Source: Adiantum capillus-veneris
Lineage: Eukaryota; Streptophyta; Polypodiopsida; Polypodiales; Pteridaceae
Reading direction: 5' to 3'
Length of the DNA stretch: 60,000 nt
Assembly (NCBI GenBank): GCA_014529385.2
Contig: CM043953.1
Coordinates: forward strand, 81,292,338-81,352,337
Under the pieces are notes generated by a model that had not been told where the DNA came from, did not search any database, and saw nothing but the letters and a program-made list of their open reading frames with translations. Positions 35,190 to 46,800 of this stretch are shown here, piece by piece (within the stretch, counting starts at the first letter, position 1; the number at the start of each line of letters is the position of its first letter). The position numbers were made by a program, and so were the translations under genes.

Positions 35190-35465
35190 GAAGCTAGAGG
35201 TTTGCCAAAATGAATGGTGCCTACTTTGTGTGATAGTAAATTGGATGCACCTATGTCTAATCGTACTCATTCAAGTTCTTGCCATGTATCTTATGCGTCA
35301 AATTGATATACTTTGGATGTTTCTAGTTTATGTGATGAAGAGGAACCTCTTTCTTTTGATGAAGCACAAAATTCAAAAAATTGGATGGTTGCCATGCAAT
35401 CACAATATGATGCATTTGTAGAAAATGACACATAGACTTTATGTGATTTGCCACTTGGCAAAAAG
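35190..35465 (+). pseudogene. B' RT entry block
   Basis: NWMVAMQSQYDAFVENDT and LCDLPLGKKKEG match the start of copia RT (W..AM..E...l..N.TW.l..lP.gkk). The frame is lost at 35465, before any catalytic motif. Confidence 0.65.
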
Positions 35466-35626
35466 AAGGAAGGTATGGAGCGAGATTTTTGAGTAAGATT
35501 TTTGTCCATGGAGCAAGCTTCTTTCTATGGATTCAAAAAAATAGCTCACTTTTGAGCGAGTTTTTTGTCGACGAAGCGAGCTTTTTTCTATGGCTTCACG
35601 AAAAGAGCTCGCTAAGAAAGCTTGCT

Positions 35627-35697
<71 letters not shown>

Positions 35698-35908
35698 CAA
35701 TCCATGTGCTTCGTTTGCCAAGGGAACCAGTCCTCGCTCGCCACTGAGAGGAATGCCCATTTTCTCTGAAATTCCTGCGTTTTTTCGTCGACGCCATCAA
35801 CTCTTGGAGCTATGACAATCCAAGACGGAACAAGATCAATGGTGTGTGTTACTCATGTCATGTGTAGATGGGATTCAACACCACTTACCGAGATTGAATT
35901 TCCTTATA
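35466..35908. repeat. Short diverged tandem repeats, (GA)30 and unique DNA
   Basis: GAGCGAG...TTTTTGTC...AGC.AGCTT.TTTCTATGG repeats about twice at 35480-35620, followed by a GA tract at 35632-35692. Nothing else recognised. Confidence 0.7.
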
Positions 35909-36161
35909 TGTTGGGGTTAAGCCCAACTTGATGAGTACGAGAATGCGAGAAACCCCTCTAGTTGTCTAGGATGGATGAAATGATTAGTTGGGCCAATAGG
36001 AAAGTGATGCAATGCTTCTAGCCAATGGATGTTAACCTCAAAGCCTATATATGAGGTTCACATGTATGGAATTTTGTATGAGATTGTGAATGGAGTTTGT
36101 TTTATTATTTGTACATTTCCATTTCTTCATGCCCTAATATTCCTACAGTTGGTATCAGAGC
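35909..36161 (+). repeat. Copia-type LTR with primer site (element D)
   Basis: 239-bp LTR from TGTTGGGGTTAAGCCCAAC to ATTCCTACA at 36147, with TATA-like CCTATATATGAGG at 36044-36056 and two CCAAT motifs. TGGTATCAGAGC follows at 36150-36161. The downstream coding region was not recognised, and no partner LTR is present. Confidence 0.75.
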
Positions 36162-37036
36162 TTCGTTGGAACTATACTTGCTGTGCAATTAAATTTTAGT
36201 GGTACTTTTCCTTTTCTTAGCCTTTCAAATTCCCAAGGGGCACAATTTCATTTCACTTTTTGTAATGATGGCCAACCATCTATAGCAAAAAGACAAAGCT
36301 CAAAGGCAATCTTGCTAATGTTGCACATGGCAAGTTGTGGACGATGACACACACAAAGCCTGACCTACTCACTACTCAAGAGCCTGGCTTTCACTGCTCT
36401 CTTTTGACTACCTCAAGCTAGTTGAAGCTCTCTATCCATGGCCCTGCACACCATTGCCATCATCACCAAGCTAGTTTCACCCCTCGGCTAATCTCAGTCT
36501 CGTTCCCATGATTTTTTGCTCGACAAGCCGCCATCACAAGCAAGCTTGTTGCCCCGATTTCTACACACAACAACTAGCCTTGCATCTTCTTGCATCAAAA
36601 TCGAGTGCAATAGTGGTGGTGTTTTGACACTCGACATCAAACTTTGCTACAACACCAATCAGTTTCCACCATGCTTTGCCTTTAACTTATCGGTGCCAGC
36701 AAGGTGGTCACACCATTTTGGCTTGCTCTTGTCACCTGACTCGCGTTGCCTGTCGAAAATGCAAACCAAGTGAGGTAAGAGAAATACTACAAATTAAATC
36801 CAAAGCCCCAACACTTCTGTTGCTCTTGCATTATTATAGATCTTTAAAGAGCTCCATTTGTATCGACTGCCAACCTGCACATCCCCGTTGTTTCACTCTT
36901 GCACCCACATGCATGCCCGTATTTGCAATTTGTCTCCATCAAACCCTTGGTTGTGTTAAAGTTTAGGCATCTCAAGTGAACTTCCCAATGTGATCCCATT
37001 ATTTAGTTTGGCTTTTAGGTATTTAATTTAATTATT
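36162..37036. other. Interior of element D, no gene recognised
   Basis: Open frames near 36516-36966 are Pro/Ser/Cys-rich and match nothing I know. They may be leader or captured DNA. Confidence 0.4.
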
Positions 37037-37144
37037 TGTCAAAGCCTTGGGTAGGGCAATTTACTAGGATTGCCATATAAGCCACCCCTTGCCTCCATTA
37101 TATACACATTCAATTATTCATTGCCAAGGTTTATTGGTTCATGA

Positions 37145-37194
<50 letters not shown>

Positions 37195-37251
37195 CTCACT
37201 CCCCTTGGTCTCTACGCTTTCGCATCATCAACTTTGACATGGTATAAGAGC
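37037..37251 (+). repeat. Copia-type LTR with primer site (element F)
   Basis: TGTCAAAG at 37037 and CTTTGACA ending 37239 form an 8-bp terminal inverted repeat. A TATA-like ATTATATACAC lies at 37096-37106, a CT tract at 37147-37191, and TGGTATAAGAGC (one change from the tRNA-Met site) at 37240-37251. The partner LTR was not found. Confidence 0.6.
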
Positions 37252-37376
37252 GCTTGGTGTAGCTCCGTGTGTGAAGAGATTTGGTGGAGGAGCAACCCAC
37301 AAGAAGAGAGAAGAGCACCCTTGATGTTGGCGTTTTCCTCCCCAGTCCCCTCTGTCGCTGCTCTTCTTTGACCCTT

Positions 37377-37699
37377 GCGTTTTAAACCTTACATTTTAAA
37401 ACGCAGTCAGCGCTGCCCATTTTTCCCTCACCAGCGTTTTCAAAATGCTGCCCCGCAGCAAATATTTCCCCCCTCGCCCTCAAGGGTTTTGAAACGCTAC
37501 ACCAAGATAGTGAGCCCACTCTGTGCCTAGGTGGCCCTCCCTTGGCAACGACCTCCTCTTTGACTCTAGTGTTTTGAAACACTGCCAATGCAATGCCAGC
37601 ACACACTACCCCTGCTCTTTTCTGCTAGTGTTTTAGAACGCTCCTGAAAGACTTGCAAACGAAAACGATGCCTCCCTGCGATGGCATTTTGAAACACGG
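37377..37699. repeat. Cluster of GCGTTTTRAAACGC palindromic boxes
   Basis: Six or seven near-palindromes occur at 37377, 37392, 37434, 37483, 37568, 37627 and 37682, for example AGTGTTTTGAAACACT (perfect) and GGTTTTGAAACGCT. Spacing is mostly 49-85 bp. The DNA between boxes is not repeated. Confidence 0.75.
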
Positions 37700-39124
37700 A
37701 TTACAGCGCTTGGCAAAACTGGCCTTGTTGTAGTGGATGCCTTCAATGGAGAGGATGCCTTCAACGTGCTTGAAAAGCTAAAGCCCTTTAGGGGTCTGAT
37801 CGAGGGGACCAAGGCTCTCAAGGTTCTTAGCACAAGTGTTGGAGCATCTTTGGAAGGCAGAGGATAATATTTTGGCACGGTTTTAGGAGCAACTTTGGAG
37901 GAATTAAAGCTTTGAGGAGCAATTCGGAACGTGGGATTGTGAAGCCCTCTATGAAGTGTGTCTAGAGCGGCTTGGTACAAACCCTGCAGCCACCTTTGAA
38001 GTGTTTTATGGTGGCCCGGAAAAGGTAGAGATTGGAACTCCATAGAGGGGAGAAAAAGTGCTTTTCGACGAGAAACTTGGGAGAAGCAGAGTTTGCAGAG
38101 TCCACTTCATTTGGAGCTCTTTGTGGAGAGGGTGTGAAGCGGCTTGGCAGAGATGAGGAGATCAGAGAATTTTACGGCTTGGTTCGTGAGGTCACATTGG
38201 AGTGCGAGAAGACTTCACAAATTTCCAGATCTTGCAACTTCAACATGGCCCTCCCTTGATCAAATGCCAAAGACAATGACCAAAAGCAACAAGAGGCTAT
38301 GGATAACAGACCGTCAACCATCCAATTAGCAGCCTATGCACTGGCACAATTCTCAAGGAACCCAACAAATTGTTTAGGCTCGAGTTTGTGAAGTCAAAAG
38401 CAAATAGAGGAGTTTTCTAGAGAACATCAGCAAAGGTCAATTGGACAAGGATGACAACACCATTACTCAGTTAATTGCCTTGGTACCCACGAGGTAGGAT
38501 CACAGTAGTCATGATTGTGATTTGACGCTTTGTTTGGCTCAAGATTTTGAAGCCAAAGGCAAAATTAGGCACTCATAAGAAGACAAGGATAAAGGAAAGC
38601 TGGACAGAGATTACAGTAATAAAGATTTGAGAGAGGAGATCGGCATGGAACTCTTGGCGGTGGCCATGCCTCGACGTCAGATTTCTAGTCAAATGATAGG
38701 TGTCACCACTATTTTCAGCCAGAGAGAGGCTTGTGAGTGGTAGAGAGGGGCAAAAAATTCTCCCAATAATTAATTTGGACCCTTGTGTTGGAGTTCAACT
38801 TATTGGTGTTTGGACTCGTAGGTTGGAGTTCAATGCACATGCATCTGGCAGGGAACCAATCAGACGTCTAAAACACTATGGATAAGTGCACCAATCCATT
38901 GTTGTTGGTCAAGGTATGGACAGGATGTGTTCCAACAGTTCATTAACTTGGAGTTTTATAGTTTGGCCATGATGTGTTCCTAGTCCATGGATGGGGATTA
39001 TTGGACATAGTGTGGTCTACAACTCAAAGTTTCTACAAAGGCAACCGATGCTCAAGATGGCATTACTTTCAGGTACAAAGTTGCAGAGAGCAACACCGAC
39101 GTGAATCCAGTATCCCGGCCTGCT
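37700..39124. other. Unassigned DNA downstream of LTR F
   Basis: Coding-like pieces occur (REFYGLVREVTLECEKTS at about 38165, NRPSTIQLAAYALAQFSRNP at about 38310) but no family is recognised. They could be a decayed gag of element F. Confidence 0.35.
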
Positions 39125-40828
39125 ACTAAGAGTATGGTAAATTGTTTTCTCTTCCACCCTTAAGGTCCTATACCAATACCCAGCCTTCCCACTCAAGGTC
39201 ACGCTTAAAGCATTACTCTTATGTAGTTCGTTGTGTTCTCCTAGGGAATCACATATTTGTTCAAATACTTTGATATGCTTTCTAGCGTCCCCGTCTCCAC
39301 TGTATTTTTGTGCGAGCTTGGCCACTTGTACTGCCCTACTTCTAGGCTCTCTATCAGGTGTGTTACACATATTTTCAACAATAGATTGACCGATAGTTTG
39401 AGCAAATGTTTCCAAGTCACCCAAGTGAGCAGGTATAGTGGGGAGAAACACTCTTGGGAATGCCTGTGGAATGGGGGTTGGCATCGGGTTAGGCATACAG
39501 GTGATCCTCGGGTCCCAAGCTGGGTACAATGTTGTGCCATGTGGTGGCCCAAAGTTCATATGTGTGGCCCTAGGCATAGAAGACATAGGATATGACATGT
39601 TAATACTAGCTGGTATGGCCCCACTAGAATGAGTACTCGGATAGGGTGGTTGTGGAGTGTAGGCTGTCGAAACAATCAGGGGTGTGGGAGCTACATGGGC
39701 ATGAGGGCCCATAGGTACATATGATTGATGTACACTTGTAGGTATTGTTGTGGGCATTCTGCTACTATATAGTGGTTCTTTACTCACGAATGAGGTCCAA
39801 GGTGTACTTTTTGGTGGGACATGCATAATAGCCGTAGATTCTTTGAGGGAAAGATGAGGTAAATTTGAAAATATGAAACTATTGCTTGTGGGATCAGAGT
39901 GTATCGAGACTCCATGTGAAACAACATGTGAAGGATCAATGGGACTCACTCAAGGAGTCTCCATTTGTAATAGGGTTGGTCATTTGGACGTTCTCGTATC
40001 CAAAAATCTCATAGGATTCGTTGAAGGAATGTTAATTCCTTGGTCTTGCCTCCCTAATTGGATGACACCATGGATGACATCACAGATCATCCGTTGCTAC
40101 TCCTCTAAACTTGTGGCCCCAAATGTGGATTGTACTACCTCTAACCACCCCATAAGGTATGTGCAACTTGTGTACAGGTCGGTCAATGTTTCAATTTGTA
40201 GGTTGTACTCCCAATTTTCTATGAGAAATATCCCCTCTAAGCTTTGTGTGTTGGAGGTTCCCCTTGAAGTGGAAGCATTATGGCTCCCCATCGCCTGACC
40301 CTCCGTGACTGCTAGCCAATGAGAATTAAGTAGCATAAGTGATAGCCTTTTGACATGTGTCCCCCTTTCCACTTTTGTGAGAGCTTTAGGTATCTTGGGA
40401 GCACTCGATTGATTGATTGGCATGGTTGTTGTCATAGGGGTCTTTGCTTTCATGGCTAGCATTCATAGGTTCTCAATTTTCCTCTCCCTCGTTGCTTGCA
40501 TAAATTGTTCGATCTCTTGCACTTCGGCAAGACTCCTATCATCGGGTAGTAGAACCTCATGGGGTGATGACTCATTAGGCTCTTTAATGAGCAGAGTAGG
40601 TAGGATGTCAACATGGGTACCCTTGGGGAGTACAAGGTCTACATGAGAAGTGAAAGGCGAATCTACCCCACCATTGCCCTCATTCACTTCACTAGTTGTG
40701 GGCTTCAAACGGGTGGCTTGACTTAAGGTCTCTTTTAAGCTGCTAAACATGCTAGACCCGTGCCGTGGGGCAAAGGCATGCATGTCTTGACTTGACATTT
40801 CAGGGTTTTGTGTAGGATATCCCTCCAT
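39125..40828 (-). pseudogene. G-c Gag
   Basis: STPWTSFVSK, PRATHMNFGPPHGTTLYP and KYSGDGDARKHIKVFEQICD match G-b Gag with conservative changes. Two stops lie just upstream of 39949 where G-b is open, while G-c is open (CAA) at the position of the G-b stop 26410. At about 40308-40393 the Gag is interrupted by DNA about 90% identical to the chromovirus LTR segment 49226-49312, in inverse orientation. Confidence 0.8.
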
Positions 40829-41792
40829 AGCATCTGAGTAAGAGGAAGAGTCACTAGCTGCTAGGTGGGGGTCTTGAGTAGTACTGCCATGTGTTCCTGC
40901 TGAGGGCCTAGAGCCTAATGTGGAGGGATAATGGGTGCCCTAGAAGTGTTGGTGAGTGCCCTTGAAGGCCACTCACCTAGTTTTTTGGGTGTTTTACAAC
41001 CCGATTTTACTCTCAAATTTTTGATTTTTTTGGACCTTTTTTTTTGACCAAGCTATGGAATATAGCATGTGATAGCTCAAAACGAGCGTCTCAACCAGAG
41101 GGACATGGCATGCTTTACAGCCCTAAATTTGGTTACTTTACACCCTTAGAATCCTTGAAATAGTCTTTTACTAGTTGGGCACAAGGCTCAAAGAAGTCCA
41201 AGGGTGCAAGTGTGAAGGGGAGGGAGGAGGACTTATCCCACATGCCCTCATTCCTCTTGGGGGAGTAGACTATATGTATAGTATTGAGTCTGTACTATAT
41301 AGACTGAGGGCTTGGGCTTGGGGAATGATCCTGATCCTACTTTTAATGTGCGGTTTTTTAATATATTTTTGTTTTTGGATCGCTTTTTTATTTTTGTTTT
41401 TGATTTTTTGATTTTTTGATTTTTTTGATCTTTTTTACAATTCAAAAAATGACAAAACTGTAAATTGCACATAAAGCAAATTTTATGATTTTTGATTTTT
41501 TTAAATTGAAATTTTTTAATTCTTTTCTTTTTTTCAAAAATTCAAAAAATTGAAAAAAATAGTAAATTGCAGATAAAGCAGATTTTACATTCTGAACAAC
41601 GCTGAAAACATAGACAGTGCAAAAATTACCATAAAATAAAAAAATTTACAGGAAGTGCATAACTTTGATGAAAAAACAATAGATCTTATCCTAACTCCAA
41701 CCTTTCCTCAACCAGACAACAGATCTGTAGAAAGCATCAAAAAATAAAAAGGACAATAAACAATTGCATTGCGAGCTAAATGCACAACGCCT
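40829..41792 (-). other. G-c leader
   Basis: Contains the conserved GATAGCTCAAAACGAGCGT at 41072-41090 and long A/T runs at 41340-41560. CACATAAAGCAAATTTTA-type pieces are duplicated near 41465 and 41565. Confidence 0.65.
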
Positions 41793-42028
41793 CATGGACA
41801 ACGGTGCCAAAAATGTCGCATCGCAAGAAACTTACCGTGCGCTGCGTGTGAGCCACTAAGGCTGCAAACACGCAACCTACGTGCGAGGAAGCTCAAGAAT
41901 GCAACGATGTGTCACTCATCTCTGTTTTCTTATCATTGTAGGAATCTTGTTACGCCGTGAAGAGGGAGCCCATCGTCGCCGCTTCTCAACCGCGTCGCCG
42001 CTACCGTAAGGTCGCTCGATCACCCTCG

Positions 42029-42113
<85 letters not shown>

Positions 42114-42257
42114 ACTCACACGCAACAGGAGTCTATGCTGCAGAGATAGAGAGCAAGCAAATCACATATTCAATAATGAGATATAAGTTAGGGTTACAAG
42201 CCCTTATGTGAGTCGTCCCAACCACACTTGGGTGCAGACACTTGGCCGACAGTTAGT
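41793..42257 (-). repeat. G-c 5' LTR (truncated) and degraded tRNA-Asp primer site
   Basis: The plus strand at 41793-41809 is CATGGACAACGGTGCCA, a diverged form of the tRNA-Asp 3' end. The LTR runs from 41814 and keeps the family's CA and CT tracts (42031-42110, much longer than in G-b). It is cut at about 42257. Confidence 0.8.
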
Positions 42258-42258
42258 A

Positions 42259-42260
42259 TG

Positions 42261-42292
<32 letters not shown>

Positions 42293-43883
42293 CTTAGCCA
42301 AAACTTCAGGTGGTATCTCCCTATTTAAACCCCCTTGGTTTTCTCACTCTATCCGTCTTTGGATGATATTAGGCGACTTACAAAGACTATCTAGTAACCT
42401 AATAAAAAGTTTTGTTTTTTTCTTGGTATCGCTCTATATCGGTCTTTATCCATCTATATCACTCTCTGGGAGTATCCTTGCCGAGATAAAGTAAAATCTA
42501 GGTCAATACCTTTTCAGAAAAAAACATTTCTTGAATTTACATCCACTTCTCTCTCTCTCTCTCTCTCTCCCCTTTAATACACATTGGAAATCCAAGCCAA
42601 AAATAAATGGAACCTTACTCAAGGTGGCTCACCTACTGTGAACACTTAACATGGATAGGGACAAATGGAATACGTTAAAAAGAGTTTAAGAATACAGTGA
42701 TGTGCATGCCTGATAAGGAATATCTAATAGCTGGCACCTTACACTCAGTCTCTATAGCGCATGGGTGTATTGAGGACGTCAATTGGGAAACCGGTGCGCG
42801 GTACTTATAAAAACGCAAGGTTGCAATACCAAAACTCCACCTAAAGCCCATACGCATAGACAGAATGCTAATCACAGTACTGTCATACCCGAATGCTATC
42901 CTCTAACCTACGCACGTACCTGTATCCTCTCACAACATACACATAGGCAAGGCGTTTGCTACCTAGCTCTTCTCTTACACAGTACATAACCTGCACACAC
43001 ACAATCACATACATATGGCGGCATACTACCCAATCACAAGAACGACATTGAAGCATCCAAGTATTGGGATCGTTAGCAACTTCGGGTGGCAACACAACAA
43101 TACATAAAGGATTTGTGCTACTCATCATAGGTAATTAGACATTGGTTTTTTCATTCTACTTTTTTTAAACAGTTTGCATTTAAATAGATTTTAAAGTTGT
43201 GTGAATAGACATGTCCATTAACTAATGGAAAAACTGGGATTAAATAATTGTTTTGCATAACATACTGTATACTTGTTGAGTATTTGTATAAGGGCATAAG
43301 ATGGGGGAACTATTCAAAAAGAAAAAGTCTGCATGGTATGAAACATTGTCCGCATGGTCTGGAACACTATATAATCCGCATGGTTCGGAACACTGTATGA
43401 TTAATATCTCATATGCATGACAGTGGACGCTTGCTGGGTTACATAGTTTATAGAAACATAGGCAAGAAGCAGGCCAAACTAGCTCTTAGTTCTCCATGCA
43501 ATAAGATAGAGAACACTCTGGCCGGTAAACAAAAATGAAGTTATGCAAAAGTGATCAGCATTGTGTAACAAATACTAGGATATATGGTGGTAAATCCATG
43601 AACGTGCGTATGATATACTAGGTTTTGGTTTTATTTGTTATAAAACACAATCTGAAAGATGGTAAGATTTATTGTTGAGAAGAACTTAGCAATTAAATAT
43701 ATACATAATATGTCATATTTAAAAGGAATTTTTTGAACACTGGTAGACTGAATGTCACATAATGGTAAACATCTGCTCATGAAATAGCATTTTGTATGGC
43801 CTTTTTGACAGCCTTACATCGGAAATCATTTGACATGGTCTCAACAGAAAGCGTACGGATGATGGCCCCGAGCTTTCAGGTAG
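42259..43883 (+). repeat. Penelope-like pseudo-LTR, upstream copy, first part
   Basis: Aligns with 54531-56178 at roughly 93% by eye, including a triple 25-bp repeat (GCATGGTNNGGAACACT) at 43329-43402. Short CT tracts at 42261-42289 and 42550-42569. It ends GCTTTCAGGTAG, where chromovirus sequence begins. Confidence 0.85.
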
Positions 43884-46800
43884 GTGCAACTTTTGAACCA
43901 TCAAAAAGAAGAGGCCATAGGAAATCCTATGCCGCATGGAAGAGGTCGTCCAAGCTGAAGAAATTCAAAGAGGGAGGGAAGAGCATCTCTTTCCTTACCT
44001 ATGATGGCACCTTCGGTGCTACAGACAAAGTTTTGGCCTTTATCCAGCAATTCGATGCGGCGTTTGGAGATGAGGGCTTCACGGAGTCCTCTAAGCTACG
44101 CCATGTAGCTATGCACTTTCAAAAGTCCGCCAGACAATGGTGGTCTAGCCTACGAGCCAACGGTGAAGCTCCACGAACATGGAAGGCTTTAAGAGCTTCC
44201 ATTATGAAGCAGTTTTTGGCCACCGATGCCAAAGACAAAGTACTCACCGAATGGCGAAGCTTAAAGCTCTCTCCCAATGAATCCATCCACAAATATGTAG
44301 ACAAGTTTTGGGACCTACAACTCAAAGCCACTGTCTTCAAAAAGTTGGATTTTGGAGAGCAAAAGCAACAATTTTGTGCGGGCTTAACCGAAGAAATGGC
44401 GGAGTATGTCAACTCCCAAAGGCCACGTACCATATCGGCGGTAATACACCATACTATGGTGGCCTCGCGAATCAATTTCCAAACGGGAGGTAAAAGAAAT
44501 AATAAGCCCCCGGAAAACAAGGGTTCCAATGAGCCTAAGGGGAAGGACAATGTCCAAAAGTCTCCTAAGGGCAATTCCAACAAAGCTAAAGAGAAGGGAG
44601 TTTACAAAGGAAAGAATAAACTCTCTCCTGAAGAGCTTGAGCGTTATCGTAAAGATAACCGGTGTTTCAAGTGCGGCGAACAAGGGCATGCGTACCGCGC
44701 TTGTCCCCAAAAGAACAACCGCCAAGATCCTCCTAGAGCTTCTTTGGTTGAAATCCAAGAGGAGGAGATTCATCAAACTCACCACAAAGGATCTCCTCTA
44801 TGCCATGCTTGGGGAAAGGTAAGAGAACATGATGCTTTTATTCTCTTTGACCCTGGTTCTACTCACAATTTCATATCTATGGAGTTAGCCACCAAGCTAG
44901 GCATACAATCCTACGAGATGGGAGATATCCTACCCGCAGACAGTGCCTTCAAGGGGCAAGAAGCTTCAGTTACTCCCTTAATCGGGAAATTGAGGCTTCA
45001 TGTCCAAGGCTATGTGGACAAAGAGGACTTCTTTATCTCTCCTCTCAAGCATGAGGATGTAATCCTAGGGGCACCATGGTTTGACCGCTTGGCTGCCCAT
45101 GTTAAATTTCCTGAAAGGAGAATCTCCTTTAAGTTCAGGGAAAAGGACATGTATATAGATGCTAGGGAGATGGGTAACACCATCCCCATTGTACATACAC
45201 CAGCTTTCAACAAGTCAATAAAGAGCTCTATTTCCGTGTACATGATTTTTGTTAAAGATTCTCAAAATGAACCTAATGCTTTAACAAAAGAAAATAAAAG
45301 CAACCAAAAGGAATTAGAGTTATCCAATTTTCTCAAGGGGTTTCAAGATGTTTTTATTGACGACATCCCTTGTGAGCTACCTCCTAAACGAGGTAATGAC
45401 GACCATGCAATTGAACTTCTTCCAGGAAGTTCACCGCCTAACAAACCTCCTTATAGAGTTTCTCAAGCTCAACAAGAGGAGATTATGCGGCAAGTGCATG
45501 ACTTAGTTGAGAAGGGCATGGTTAGGCCTAGCTCATCTCCATTTTGCTCACCTGTGCTATTAGTGCAAAAGAAAGACGGCACATATCGTATGTGTGTCGA
45601 CTATAGAGCACTAAATAGGATCACTATCAAGAATAGGTTTCCCGTTCCACGGGTAGAAGACCTATTTGATAAGCTACAAGGATCGACCTACTTCAGTAGG
45701 ATTGACCTAAAAAGTGGCTACCATCAAATAAGGATAGTTGATCAAGACATTGTAAAGACCGCATTTCGTACTACATTTGGTCTTTACGAATACATTGTCA
45801 TGCCTTTTGGCTTGACTAATGCACCAGCCACATTCAACCGCTTGATGGAGAAGCTGTTCAGGCCTCATCGAACCTTCACTGGAGTGTTCTTTGATGATAT
45901 TATCATCTACTCTAATTCATTGGAGGAACACAAGCAACACCTCCAGGTAATATTTCAAGTTTTAAGAGAGAATAAACTTTATGTTAATCGAAAGAAAAGT
46001 GAATTGTTCTTGCAAGAGATTCAATATTTAGGTCACATTATCTCTCAAGATGGAATCCAAATGGATCCATCCAAGTTAGAGGTAATAAAAGGATGGCCTA
46101 AACCAAGGAATCTTCATGAACTAAGAAGCTTTATAGGTATGTGTGCATACTATAGACGCTTCATAGAAAAGTTCTCACAAATTGCGGGACCATTACATGA
46201 CCTAACAAAGAAAAATGTTAGGTATACGTGGTCTGCTAAGGAGAACAATGCTTTCGAAAAGCTTAAAGAAAAGCTTATCTCTCAACCTGTGCTTACACTA
46301 CCGGATCTCTCAAAACCATTTGAGGTCCAATGTGATGCTTGTGGTGATTGCCTTGGGGCTGTTCTACTCCAAGAAGGGCACGCCATAGGCTATGAGAGTC
46401 GAAGGCTCGATCCTGTTGAGCAAGCTCTAGGCATATACGAAAAAGAACTCCTTGCAGTTCTACATGCCTTAGACTCATGGAAGCACTATTTATTGGGGAC
46501 TCCTGTCATTCTGCGAACGGATCACCAAAGTCTTAAGTACTTCATGACGCAGACCAAGCTCTCCGACAAACAAATGAGGTGGGAAAATTTCCTTTCGCAA
46601 TTTCATTTTCATATTGCTCACATTGCTGGCAAGCATAATCAAGTAGCCGATGCACTCTCAAGACGCCCGAGAGTGAATGCGGTTTCCATAGCAACTCACA
46701 ATGATCTATCTTCAATGATAGATGAGTATGCTATTGATCCCGATTTTAGAGATGTGATTTCAGCCCTTGCATTAGGGAAGAAAGAAGAACCATTTACTTT

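Larger units (their letters stand above)
32100..35465 (+). mobile_element. Copia element B' (degraded, 3'-truncated)
   Basis: LTR, primer site, gag, protease, integrase and the first RT block follow the order of B but on the plus strand, with many stops and small indels. It ends near 35465 in short repeats and a GA tract. Its 5' LTR faces that of B across only about 143 bp once copia A is removed. Confidence 0.85.
39125..42257 (-). mobile_element. Third family-G copy (G-c), truncated at both ends
   Basis: LTR, primer site, leader and Gag align with G-b in order. The 3' side ends inside Gag at 39125, where homology stops at TACTAAGAGTA. The 5' LTR is cut at about 42257 against the Penelope-like repeat. 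Divergence from G-b is much greater than between the G-b LTRs. Confidence 0.85.

Noticed and set aside
44119-44785. Minus-strand frames under the chromovirus polyprotein
   Set aside because: Antisense shadows of an intact frame.
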